DNA of 64,000 bases from Nitrospirota bacterium. Lineage in GTDB: Bacteria; Nitrospirota; Nitrospiria; Nitrospirales; Nitrospiraceae. Below are positions 1-7,398 of the stretch, piece by piece. Position numbers and translations under genes: made by a program. The notes beneath the pieces are model-generated. The model saw nothing but the letters and a program-made list of their open reading frames with translations, was not told the origin of the DNA and did no database searches. Location of the stretch: the NCBI GenBank assembly GCA_040757595.1, contig JBFLWP010000010.1, forward strand, positions 1-64,000. Reading direction: 5' to 3'. How positions within the stretch are numbered: the stretch's first letter is position 1; each line of letters opens with the position of its first letter.

Positions 1-161
1 TTCCGGGCCCGAAGGTGTTCGAGACCCAGATCCACGGGAAGCGGTTCGAGATGTACAACGACACCGTGCTGGGGTTCAACAAGTCGGGCAAGGAGGTCGT
101 GCGGCAGCAGGTGGAGGAGCCGATCTATATCCGCCCTGCGGAGCGGGTCAATTGGCTCTGA
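1..161 (+). CDS. C-terminal fragment of an unidentified protein
   Basis: An open frame runs from the window edge (codons in phase with base 3) to a TGA at 159-161. The visible 52 or so residues end in IYIRPAERVNWL and are hydrophilic, with no membrane segment or motif I can name. The codon pattern is GC-rich in third positions like the neighbours, so it looks like the real 3' end of a gene that starts upstream of the window. I cannot assign a function from this fragment. Confidence 0.6.
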   Translation, partial: PGPKVFETQIHGKRFEMYNDTVLGFNKSGKEVVRQQVEEPIYIRPAERVNWL

Positions 162-174
162 GCCGAGGGGAGAA

Positions 175-201
175 GGGGGGAGGGGCTCCGCCCCTCCCCC
201 C
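175..201. other. 12-bp perfect GC hairpin downstream of the partial gene
   Basis: Bases 175-186 and 190-201 are perfect reverse complements (G6-A-G4-C against its complement) with a 3-base loop. No T-run follows, so it is not a canonical intrinsic terminator. It may protect the 3' end of the upstream mRNA. Confidence 0.5.
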
Positions 202-337
202 AACCCACTGGCGTATCTCTACCAGTGCACACGTCATTTTGGCGCGTCGGGCTCGTGAACTGGCGGTAAAGCCACGATCCACGCGAAAGGAGGGGCGGTA
301 ATCGCGCTGCCTGATACCGCTTCGCGTGAGACGCAGG

Positions 338-377
338 GGGCAGGGGACCTGAAAGGGTTTTCCCTGCCCTTTGTTTT
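338..377 (+). terminator. probable rho-independent terminator
   Basis: GGGCAGGG (338-345) pairs with CCCTGCCC (362-369) and is followed directly by TTTGTTTT (370-377). The stem plus T-rich tract is typical of an intrinsic terminator reading on the plus strand, and would end transcription from the partial gene before the next gene starts at 422. The loop of 16 bases is on the long side. Confidence 0.5.
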
Positions 378-421
378 GGCGAAGGCTTTTCCTGAACTGG
401 AAACGGGATACAGAGGCGCGC

Positions 422-1225
422 ATGGATCTTCGGGATCGCCGCAGACGGCCGAGCGCGAGACAGATCGTGGTCAGTGTTTTGATCGTCGGTTTGGGCTTCT
501 TTGGGGCCCAAGTCCTGAGGCAGATGGACCAGGACCTCCGGATTCTCTACACGGAATATACGCTGGCCGCCGCGGACCTGACGCACGCGCTGACCGAGGT
601 GATCCGCTACCGGAACACGATCCTGCGGGCCATCGAGGCACCCACCAAGTCTGACTACTATCGAATCACGGCCGCGTTGCCTGAATTGAGGGCCAGGATT
701 CGCCGATCGGTGGATCGGTTTGCCCAGGCCGGCACGCACGTGTCGAAAAGCGGCCGCAGCGAAGCCGAGGATGTGCGGCTCGTGCGGGATCGGCTTGAGG
801 AGTACTTCACGTCGGCTGACGTCACCATCGCGTTGATGAACAGTATCTGGACCGCTCCGACGCCCGAAAAGGCGGCGGAGGCAAGGGCCAGGGCGGAGGC
901 ACATGCGGCGGCCGACGCAGGGGCCAAGTTGGTGCAAGTGACCCTGGCGGTAGAACGTCTCCTGGACACGGTGGCCGAGGTGGGCAAGGAGTTACGCGAT
1001 CAGGCTGCATCCGTCGTCAGACTGGCCAGTTTGGTCCTGATTCTCGGGGGGCTGGCGATCGCTTGGATTAACCTTTTCAGTGGATGGACCCCCACGGCCC
1101 GGAGCGGGCAACCAAATCTGGACTTCGACCGGAATCGGCCCGTGCGCGAGCGAAGCCTAGCGCATGGCCAACCTGATAGCGGCCACGAGCCCGATGTAGA
1201 GGGTCAGGGCGCAGGCCATGGTTAA
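422..1225 (+). CDS. truncated four-helix-bundle (4HB_MCP-like) membrane sensor
   Basis: A 267-residue protein if started at ATG 422 (an upstream ATG at 371 gives 284). It has an N-terminal membrane segment at about residues 13-32, a roughly 160-residue all-helical periplasmic region like the four-helix-bundle ligand domain of methyl-accepting chemotaxis proteins, and a second membrane segment (LASLVLILGGLAIAWINLF). After the second segment a chemoreceptor or histidine kinase would carry HAMP and signalling domains. Here there are only about 46 low-complexity, Arg/Gly/Pro-rich residues before the stop, and the last 69 bases overlap the oppositely oriented gene at 1157-1525. I infer a receptor that has lost its cytoplasmic output domain; a stand-alone 4HB sensor is the alternative. 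Confidence 0.55.
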   Translation: MDLRDRRRRPSARQIVVSVLIVGLGFFGAQVLRQMDQDLRILYTEYTLAAADLTHALTEVIRYRNTILRAIEAPTKSDYYRITAALPELRARIRRSVDRFAQAGTHVSKSGRSEAEDVRLVRDRLEEYFTSADVTIALMNSIWTAPTPEKAAEARARAEAHAAADAGAKLVQVTLAVERLLDTVAEVGKELRDQAASVVRLASLVLILGGLAIAWINLFSGWTPTARSGQPNLDFDRNRPVRERSLAHGQPDSGHEPDVEGQGAGHG

Positions 1226-1525
1226 CCAAAAGCCCAGCCGGTTCAACATGAAGATGATGAAGCCGACGTAAACGATCCAGGCTGGCGCCAGCCAGAGGAG
1301 GTGCTTGGCGTAGGTGAGGGTGTGGGCGGTGCCGCCGTTCAGATAGATCAGCACGAACGTGACGCCGGTGATGGCCGGGAAGGTGCTCACGAAGGCCGCG
1401 AGGAATCCCTTGCCCTGGGCTCCCAGGTATGTGGAGACGCTCACCAGGGCTCCGCCGATCACGAAGTACATCGCCCATTGCGCGAGGCCCGGCAGGGGGT
1501 CTCCGGATTTCATCAGTTCGCTCAT
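1157..1525 (-). CDS. small integral membrane protein, DUF3147/GlpM-like
   Basis: A 122-residue protein with about four hydrophobic segments and few charged residues. The start is ATG 1523-1525, chosen because GGAG lies six bases upstream; an ATG 33 bases further up would extend into the preceding gene. It follows the RNase Z-like gene by 25 bases on the same strand, so the two are probably co-transcribed. The repeated Gly-rich membrane segments resemble the DUF3147/GlpM group of uncharacterised inner-membrane proteins; that assignment is a recollection of family style, not a motif match. Function unknown. Confidence 0.6.
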   Translation of the reverse strand: MSELMKSGDPLPGLAQWAMYFVIGGALVSVSTYLGAQGKGFLAAFVSTFPAITGVTFVLIYLNGGTAHTLTYAKHLLWLAPAWIVYVGFIIFMLNRLGFWLTMACALTLYIGLVAAIRLAMR

Positions 1526-1550
1526 ACACTCTCCGCTTCGAAGGTCGCCC

Positions 1551-2576
1551 TCAACCATCGGTTCCCGCGAAGGCCTCCATGGCCTCCCGGACGATCGCTT
1601 TACCCTGCCCCGTGTAGCGGGGTGAGAAGTGGAAGACGACCAGGTGGCGGGCCCCCGCCTTTCTCGCCAACAAGCCGGCCTGCCGCGCAGTCAAATGGTA
1701 CCGCTCCCTGGCCTTGTCCGCGTCCCGCTCCAGGTAGGGGGCTTCGCAATAGAAGACGTCCGCGTCCCGAGCCAGCTCTACGATCTTGGCCTCGTTCTGT
1801 TCGTCATAGCGCACGTCAACCACATAGGCCAGCTTCTGCCCCCTGGTGATCGTCACAAACTGCTCGCGAATCTCGCCCAGGACGAACTCCCGCTCCTCCC
1901 GCCGGTGCTCGAAATAGAGGGTCGCCGTGAAGCGAAAGCGGTCCGGCTTGCCCTGCCACAGGTGCTGCTTCACCTCCTTCAGCCAGGAGCCGACCGGCAG
2001 GCCGGCTGCGTGGAGCCGCTCCTTGTTGACGTTGATGTGGAACTGCTCCTGCAAGGCGTAGCCGAAGGAATGGATTCGGTGGTTCAGCGGGGCGGCCCGG
2101 ACGGTGAACATCGGGTCTTCGAGCACGGCGAAGGGGATGTCGGCGCCGGCCTGCTGTCGGGATTCGACAACGGGATCGCTGGGCTTGAACCCGTCGCTGG
2201 CCCGGAAGACGGTCAGGCGCGTCTCGCCGGGATGGAATTCCCGGACCTCCAGGGTGAGCGGATAGCCGTCCACCAGGTTCCAGGTGTAGCCCCCCAGCTT
2301 GCCGGTGACGTTGGCGATCAGGCCGGGCGGACCATAGAGTCTCAACGTCTTGCCCCGGCCCAGGGCGACTCGCAGGATCCGGTCGAACCCGATGAAGTGG
2401 TCCATGTGCATGTGGGAGACGAAAACATCTCCCGCCCGCAGCAGTCTAGTGGGGCCCAGGGGGCCGTTGTCGCCCAGGTCGAACAACAGGGCGCGCCTGG
2501 CCCACTTGATCTCCACGTACAGGCCTGGGTCGCCGAAGGGATCGTTGACCAGGTAGCTGGAAAAGGACGGGGTCAT
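1551..2576 (-). CDS. ribonuclease Z-like metallo-beta-lactamase-fold hydrolase
   Basis: A 341-residue protein of the metallo-beta-lactamase fold. The zinc motif HMHMDHFIGFDR is at about residues 56-67. A distal histidine lies in LNHRIHSFGYAL, an aspartate in VVDVRYDE, and the C-terminal HLTARQAGLLARKAG...VVFHFSPRY is the typical end of tRNase Z. RNase Z removes the 3' trailer of tRNA precursors; the length matches the short (RNase Z-S) bacterial form, though the long insert between the first and second zinc motifs is somewhat divergent. It probably heads a two-gene unit with the membrane protein at 1157-1525. A relative acting on another phosphodiester is possible. Confidence 0.8.
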   Translation of the reverse strand: MTPSFSSYLVNDPFGDPGLYVEIKWARRALLFDLGDNGPLGPTRLLRAGDVFVSHMHMDHFIGFDRILRVALGRGKTLRLYGPPGLIANVTGKLGGYTWNLVDGYPLTLEVREFHPGETRLTVFRASDGFKPSDPVVESRQQAGADIPFAVLEDPMFTVRAAPLNHRIHSFGYALQEQFHINVNKERLHAAGLPVGSWLKEVKQHLWQGKPDRFRFTATLYFEHRREEREFVLGEIREQFVTITRGQKLAYVVDVRYDEQNEAKIVELARDADVFYCEAPYLERDADKARERYHLTARQAGLLARKAGARHLVVFHFSPRYTGQGKAIVREAMEAFAGTDG

Positions 2577-2582
2577 GGCGGA

Positions 2583-2665
2583 ATTGGCGAGTTGTCCATT
2601 GACTCATTGAAGCATGGTTCCATCGGGCGGGGCAACGGTTCAATCGTCAAGGATCAATCGCCAAT
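2583..2665. repeat. heptamer array pair (unit CGCCAAT / TCAATGA)
   Basis: Left arm 2583-2610 is four 7-mers whose complements are TCAATGA, GTCAATG, GACAACT, CGCCAAT. Right arm 2638-2665 is GTTCAAT, CGTCAAG, GATCAAT, CGCCAAT on the plus strand. GAATTGGCGA at 2581-2590 pairs perfectly with TCGCCAATTC at 2658-2667. It fills the gap between the RNase Z start and the CPBP stop. Confidence 0.75.
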
Positions 2666-2667
2666 TC

Positions 2668-3363
2668 CTACGAGAGGACCACTTTGAGGGTCGCATACAT
2701 GACGGTGACCTCCACCGCGTGGGCCGCGATCGTGGCCCACAGGTTGCCAAGGCGCAGCCGGATCACCCCCCAGACCAGCCCGTCCCAGACGGCGATCCAG
2801 TGCAGATGCGTGAAGGTGGCGACCATGAAGGGATCGAAGGAGAAGGCCAGGGCGGAGCCGGCGACCGCCAGGACCGGCCCGACCCTCCCCGGGAATGCCG
2901 ACCGGAAGAGGGCCGTGAGCCGTCCCAGCAGGAAGCCGCGGAAGTTCACTTCGACCAAGGCCGCGATCGCGACGATGAGCCAGGGCAGCATGACCGCCGT
3001 CGGCATGCGGGCGTGCGGGGTCTCGCGGAGGAACTGGATGTCGCCCCCGAGTGCAGGAACGAGCCAGAGGATGACCGACACGTTGATCGGGCCCAGCACC
3101 AGTCCGGTGGCCAGCCCCCAGCGCATCCCTTCGGGGAATCGGGAAGGGGCCAGCCCGAGGCGAGCGACGACGTCGGTGTTCCTGATGGCCCAGGCGGCCA
3201 GTCCGGCGTAGGCCAGGATCTGGGGTATGAACTGGGCGGCCGGCCGCTGTTGCAGGTGGCCGGGCAGGAGGTAGTAGAGGAGGGTAGCCAGGATCGGAAA
3301 CAACGCGAGGCCGGCCCATCGCTCCCGCTCCGACTCGACCGGCAGGGAAGACGGACCGGCCAT
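2668..3363 (-). CDS. CPBP-family intramembrane protein (possible protease)
   Basis: A 231-residue, strongly hydrophobic protein with about seven membrane segments. The CPBP (Abi/CAAX protease and bacteriocin processing) signature is visible as VEVNFRGFLLGRL, then SFDPFMVATFTHLHW and a late AAHAVEVTVMY. Active members carry EExxxR in the first motif; here the first glutamate is valine, while the second glutamate, the arginine and the later histidines remain. It could be a weakened enzyme or a non-catalytic member. It lies 17 bases downstream of the TolC-type gene on the same strand, so it is probably the second gene of that unit. Confidence 0.7.
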   Translation of the reverse strand: MAGPSSLPVESERERWAGLALFPILATLLYYLLPGHLQQRPAAQFIPQILAYAGLAAWAIRNTDVVARLGLAPSRFPEGMRWGLATGLVLGPINVSVILWLVPALGGDIQFLRETPHARMPTAVMLPWLIVAIAALVEVNFRGFLLGRLTALFRSAFPGRVGPVLAVAGSALAFSFDPFMVATFTHLHWIAVWDGLVWGVIRLRLGNLWATIAAHAVEVTVMYATLKVVLS

Positions 3364-3380
3364 CGCCTCGCGCCTCAGCC

Positions 3381-4934
3381 CTATTGCAGCACGATGCTGT
3401 AGCGGTCGAGAGTGGTCGCTTTCGTGCGCGCGAGATTAGACAGGGACTTGTTATAGTCCACGACGGCCCGCAGTTCGTTCCCCCTGGCGGTGGCAAGGTC
3501 GCGCTGGAAGTCCAGCACGAACCGGGTCGTGCTGAGCCCGACGTTCAACCGCTCCTGCTCGGCCTGGAGTTGTTTCTCCGCCATGATCCGGGCGGACCTC
3601 GTCGTCTCGATCCGTTTGAAGTCGGTCTGGACGCGGCGCACGGCCTCCCGGACGCTCACGACCACCTGCTGCCGGACGCTGGTCAGGGAAGCCTTGGCGT
3701 TGCGCGCTTCGAGCTGGCGCTTGTTGTACTGGCTCCAGGCGGAACGATTCCCCAGCGGGTAGCTGAAGACCAGCCCCGCCCCGTAGTTGTAGAAGTCGCC
3801 GCCGAAGTTCCGCCCCAGCATGTCGGCCGTTTCTTTTCCGAGCCCGGCCAGGCCGCTGGTCCCCTGGAAGGAGAGGTTGGGCAAAAGCTGGTTCTTGGCG
3901 AACTTCACGTTGAGGTCGCTGGTCTCGATGTTCTTGCTGGCCTGCAGGACTTCGGGCCGCCGCTCGAGTGCGATGTCGAGGGCCTCTTCCAGGCTGATCG
4001 GCTCCAGCGTCCTGACCGGCTGGTCAATGGGCACCAGGTGCAGGTCCTTGCGCAGTTCCTCGTCGGACGGGTTCAGCAGCCGCCGCAGTTGGTCCTCCTG
4101 GTCGTGGATGGCTTTCTCGGCGATCAGAACCTGCTCGATGCGCGAGGCGACGGCGGCCTCGGCCTGCAACACGTCCACGATCGCCATGACGCCGGCCTTG
4201 GCCTTGGCCCGGTTGCTGGCCAGCAGCTCCTCGGCGGCCTTCAGGGCGGCTTGGGCCACCTTGAGGTTCTCGTTCACGAAGACCAGCTCCCAGAAGTTCT
4301 GCTCGACCGTGGAGATCACCGTCAGCACCCGGTCCAGGAAGACGTTCTCTTCGACCTTGGCGTTGTTTTGCGCGATGTGGATGAAGGTCTTGTTGATGTC
4401 CGTGCCGAAGTTGCGCAGCAGCGGCTGCGTCAGCGTGAAGGCCAGGCCGGACTGGTAGCCGGGGTTGAACAGGAACTGGGTCGGCCCGGCCACGAACGTA
4501 CGCGAGGGATTGAAGTTCAGGTCGTAGTTGGCGCCGGTCAGCAGGTTCTGTGTGAGGTCCACGGTCATGCTGGCCTGGTTCTGGTCGAAGCTCTGCAGCT
4601 TCGTCAGGTCCGCGCCGGTCAAGCCGAAAACCGGGCGGTTCAAGGGGGCCACCTGCCGGTTATACTGGCCGTTGAGGCTCAAGGTCGGATCGAACTTGGC
4701 CTGCTCGAAGATGATGTCGGTGAGCCGGCTCTCCTTGGTCTGTCGGCTGATCGTGATGTCCAGGTTGTATTGCAGCGCCCGCAGCACCGCGTCGTTGATG
4801 GAGATGGCCTCGCGGGTCACTGCCGGCTCCGATGGCGTGGCGCTCCACGCACCGGCGGACGGGAGGGTGAGCCAGAGCAGCGCGGCAGCCGAGGTCAACA
4901 GCATTCTGTGGACGTGCTGGGTGAAGGCTGGCAT
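3381..4934 (-). CDS. TolC-family outer-membrane efflux channel
   Basis: The protein has 517 residues from ATG 4932-4934, which is preceded by AAGGGGG; the open frame continues upstream but without a better start. Residues 1-32 form a signal peptide (hydrophobic core LLTSAAALLWLTLP, likely cleavage after GAWSA). The rest shows the duplicated outer-membrane efflux protein pattern: two halves rich in long Ala/Glu/Gln coiled-coil helices (for example QAALKAAEELLASNRAKAKAG and EKQLQAEQERLNVGLSTT), each joined to short beta strands. TolC proteins trimerise into an outer-membrane channel for type I secretion or RND efflux. No membrane-fusion or pump gene is adjacent, so the partner must be elsewhere. 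Confidence 0.85.
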   Translation of the reverse strand: MPAFTQHVHRMLLTSAAALLWLTLPSAGAWSATPSEPAVTREAISINDAVLRALQYNLDITISRQTKESRLTDIIFEQAKFDPTLSLNGQYNRQVAPLNRPVFGLTGADLTKLQSFDQNQASMTVDLTQNLLTGANYDLNFNPSRTFVAGPTQFLFNPGYQSGLAFTLTQPLLRNFGTDINKTFIHIAQNNAKVEENVFLDRVLTVISTVEQNFWELVFVNENLKVAQAALKAAEELLASNRAKAKAGVMAIVDVLQAEAAVASRIEQVLIAEKAIHDQEDQLRRLLNPSDEELRKDLHLVPIDQPVRTLEPISLEEALDIALERRPEVLQASKNIETSDLNVKFAKNQLLPNLSFQGTSGLAGLGKETADMLGRNFGGDFYNYGAGLVFSYPLGNRSAWSQYNKRQLEARNAKASLTSVRQQVVVSVREAVRRVQTDFKRIETTRSARIMAEKQLQAEQERLNVGLSTTRFVLDFQRDLATARGNELRAVVDYNKSLSNLARTKATTLDRYSIVLQ

Positions 4935-5049
4935 GGGAATCCCCCTTGCTATGATCCAGGAATGGGAGCATACTATAAACGTTTTCCGGCACAAGGGAAA
5001 TAGGACGTCGGTACAGGCGTCGGGGGTTTCTGATCGGGAGCAAAAAGCC

Positions 5050-5475
5050 ATGAAGAAACCGGTCCTGTTCGCCGTTGCGGCTCTCCTGCTCATGGCTGCT
5101 GCGATGCCGGCTTGGGCCCAGTCTGTCTCAGGCGTGCGTGGCCTGAACGGGGGAGTGGCGCAGATGTTCGACCTCCCCGGGCCAGGCAGTCTCTATACAG
5201 ACAGTCAAGGGACCCAGGGTTACATGTACACCCCCGGGCCCAGCGTCGAAACGTTCAATTTCCGGATCCCCAACGGGCCGGCTTGGAGCGGGGCGATGAT
5301 GACCATGGGTCCGCAGTTGTCCGTCGGCTTGATTAGTGGAGCCAACCAGGGATTCTTTTCCTCGACGACGGGAACGACGTCCCTGTCCAGGTTTGCGACC
5401 GTCTTCCCTCCCCCTCCCAGGGAACTTCCCCCGCTCTCCCCGATCCAATCCGGAATCTTGGAAGACATCCCGTAA
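5050..5475 (+). CDS. small secreted protein of unknown function
   Basis: A 141-residue protein starting at ATG 5050, divergent from the TolC gene. Residues 1-23 are a clear signal peptide (KKPVLFAVAALLLMAAAMP followed by AWA-Q). The mature part is short, rich in Gly, Pro, Ser and Thr, with no cysteines and a PPPPRELPPLSP stretch near the C-terminus. This composition suggests an exported, partly disordered protein of the periplasm or surface. I do not recognise a family. Confidence 0.65.
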   Translation: MKKPVLFAVAALLLMAAAMPAWAQSVSGVRGLNGGVAQMFDLPGPGSLYTDSQGTQGYMYTPGPSVETFNFRIPNGPAWSGAMMTMGPQLSVGLISGANQGFFSSTTGTTSLSRFATVFPPPPRELPPLSPIQSGILEDIP

Positions 5476-5490
5476 CGATTCCAACGCGGA

Positions 5491-5546
5491 AGTATGAACG
5501 CTGAAGGATGAAGGGAGGAGCCCAGCCTTCGAGGTTCGTCAGTCGG
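5491..5546. repeat. heptamer array (unit ACGCTGA/AGGATGA)
   Basis: The plus-strand arm 5491-5518 reads AGTATGA, ACGCTGA, AGGATGA, AGGGAGG. A weaker opposite arm at 5526-5546 (complements TCGAAGG, ACGAACC, CCGACTG) overlaps the end of the M28 peptidase gene. It sits between two convergent genes. Confidence 0.5.
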
Positions 5547-7023
5547 CGTTTGCCAAGAGCCAGGCGAGGGCCAGGACGTAGCGCGCCGCCGTCTGCAGAA
5601 TCTCCGGCTTGACCGTCTCAGCCGTGTCGCTCGGCTGATGAAAGTGAGGGTGCGGACCGCCGCTCACGACGGTCACGGTCGGAACGCCTGCCTCCTTGAA
5701 CGGGACGTGGTCGCCTCCAGGAAAGAATCCGAAGAGGTCCAGCCGGTCCGAAAGGCCGGCCATCTGGCCGGCCTGTGTCGCCGTCTCCTTGGCCAGGCCC
5801 GTCACTCCCACCGTCAGCCGGCCGTTGCCGATGCCCGCATGGTCCACGTTGATCATGGCGATGGTGCCGGCGAGGGGCCGGGCCGGCCGGGCGACGTAGA
5901 GTCGTGATCCGAGCAGCCCCTGCTCCTCCCCGCTGAACGACACGAACAGGACCGAACGTTTCGGCTTCAGATCGCGAAAGGCCCGTGCCACCTCGAGCAA
6001 CACGGAAGTTCCCGAGGCGTTGTCGTCCGCTCCGGGGAACAGCACGCCTCCCTGCCGGCCAAAATGATCCCGGTGCGCGCCGACGATGATGGTGTCTTGC
6101 GAGCACACGGGGTCCTGGCCGGGCTTGAGGGCCAGGAAGTTGTAGAGGATGCCCTGGACCGGGGAGGCGTCCCACGCCAGACGGGCCAGGACGCCGGTCG
6201 GCCCAGATTGGGGCACGCGCGAGCGGTTCAATTGCTCCTGTCGGTTGCGCAACGGACTGGTCCGTCCGGAGAAGAACCGCTCGGCCAGGGCGGGAGTCAG
6301 CCACGCTCCGGGCAGTGGGCGCTCGCCGTCCAGGCCGGTGTAGGAGCCCATCGGCGCGGTGCTCATGCCGCGTCGGGCTTCGTACGCGTTCATGATCGGC
6401 CCGGTGACCAGCAGGAAGGCGACGGCGCCTTTCTCCCTGGCTGTGCGCTCCTTGTCCGCGTTGGAGACCGGGGCGGGATACCAGTCCGGCTTTCCCCGGA
6501 GGAACAGCACGATCCGGTTGCGCACGTCCTGCCCCTCGTACTCGTCGAACCCCCTGGCCGGGTCGGAAATGCCGTACCCGAGGAATACGACGGGGGCCGT
6601 GACGCTGACCGATGGGGAGTCGAAGATCGGGAGGTAGTCCGCCACCGGTCTGGCCGTGACGCGCTCGGGTCCCACGAAGAGCTGGAGGAGAGGGGGCTCG
6701 GCGATCTGCATCACCGTGACCGGCTCGGCCATGGCCCATCCCTGGGCGGCGGGCCGGGCGGACATGAGCTGGGCAAGCTGCAGTCCCAGCGCCTGGAACC
6801 GCTCCGCCACGAAGATCCCCGACCGAAGGTCGTCGGTCGTCCCGGTCTGGCGTCCGTTGAATTCGGGGCTGCTCAGCCGCTGCACGTCCGCCAGCATCCG
6901 TGCGCCGGACACCTCGTCCAGCGCGCGAGCCAGGCCGTCCGGCTCTCCCGCCTGGCTGCCCGATCCGAGGGCCGAAAAAAGGACGAGGGCGGTTCCACAG
7001 AAAATGAGCAGGGCTCGTCTCAT
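5539..7023 (-). CDS. secreted M28-family zinc aminopeptidase with PA insert
   Basis: The protein has 494 residues from ATG 7021-7023 (AAGGA four bases upstream). Residues 1-25 are a signal peptide. A protease-associated region occupies about residues 120-270, followed by the M28 catalytic domain. The five zinc ligands are visible in order: HRDHFG, GADDNASG, FSGEEQGLLGS (catalytic and ligand Glu), NVDHAG and the final HPHFHQPSDT. Such enzymes remove N-terminal residues from peptides outside the cytoplasm using two zinc ions. It stands alone on the minus strand, converging on the small secreted protein. Confidence 0.85.
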   Translation of the reverse strand: MRRALLIFCGTALVLFSALGSGSQAGEPDGLARALDEVSGARMLADVQRLSSPEFNGRQTGTTDDLRSGIFVAERFQALGLQLAQLMSARPAAQGWAMAEPVTVMQIAEPPLLQLFVGPERVTARPVADYLPIFDSPSVSVTAPVVFLGYGISDPARGFDEYEGQDVRNRIVLFLRGKPDWYPAPVSNADKERTAREKGAVAFLLVTGPIMNAYEARRGMSTAPMGSYTGLDGERPLPGAWLTPALAERFFSGRTSPLRNRQEQLNRSRVPQSGPTGVLARLAWDASPVQGILYNFLALKPGQDPVCSQDTIIVGAHRDHFGRQGGVLFPGADDNASGTSVLLEVARAFRDLKPKRSVLFVSFSGEEQGLLGSRLYVARPARPLAGTIAMINVDHAGIGNGRLTVGVTGLAKETATQAGQMAGLSDRLDLFGFFPGGDHVPFKEAGVPTVTVVSGGPHPHFHQPSDTAETVKPEILQTAARYVLALAWLLANAD

Positions 7024-7144
7024 GGTCCTTCTGTTTGTCGTACTTCGTCGAGGCGGCAGGGTATCATGCCGCCGATCAGGTGCCAAGGTGGATGGGTGCC
7101 GGCCATACTTGCGCGACGGCTCGTGATCTGCTATCTGAGTTACG

Positions 7145-7390
7145 ATGAGTGACGACGGCCTCTATCCCGGTGTCTATAAGAGATTCTTCGAGCGCCGTGA
7201 CCAGGCCAAGGGCTACGACTTCCAGCATGCCCCCCAGGGTAGCGCGGAGCCGCCCGTCGTCACCTTCGGCGAGAAGCTGCGCTGGTGGACCTGGGATCGC
7301 TGGAAGCGGATGAAAAAAATCCGGGCAGAGCGGGATCGGTGTCAGATGGAGATCATTCAACTGTCTCAGCGCTCACCACACAACAAGTAG
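7145..7390 (+). CDS. small basic hypothetical protein
   Basis: An 81-residue protein from ATG 7145, rich in Arg, Lys and Trp (LRWWTWDRWKRMKKIRAERDR), with no signal peptide or membrane segment. The C-terminal half looks like a single amphipathic helix. It ends eight bases before the stop of the convergent transglutaminase-like gene. The Arg/Trp helix could bind nucleic acid or membrane surface, but that is speculation. I do not recognise the family. Confidence 0.5.
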   Translation: MSDDGLYPGVYKRFFERRDQAKGYDFQHAPQGSAEPPVVTFGEKLRWWTWDRWKRMKKIRAERDRCQMEIIQLSQRSPHNK

Positions 7391-7398
7391 GCCGGTCT

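Noticed and set aside
4935-5049. Divergent promoters between the TolC-type and small secreted protein genes
   Set aside because: TATAAA/TATAGT-like boxes occur near 4970-4980, but none has a -35 box at a good distance, so I do not call a promoter.
7105-7144. Additional heptamer array before the 81-residue gene
   Set aside because: TCTGCTA, TCTGAGT hint at period 7, but only two units agree and no facing arm is present.
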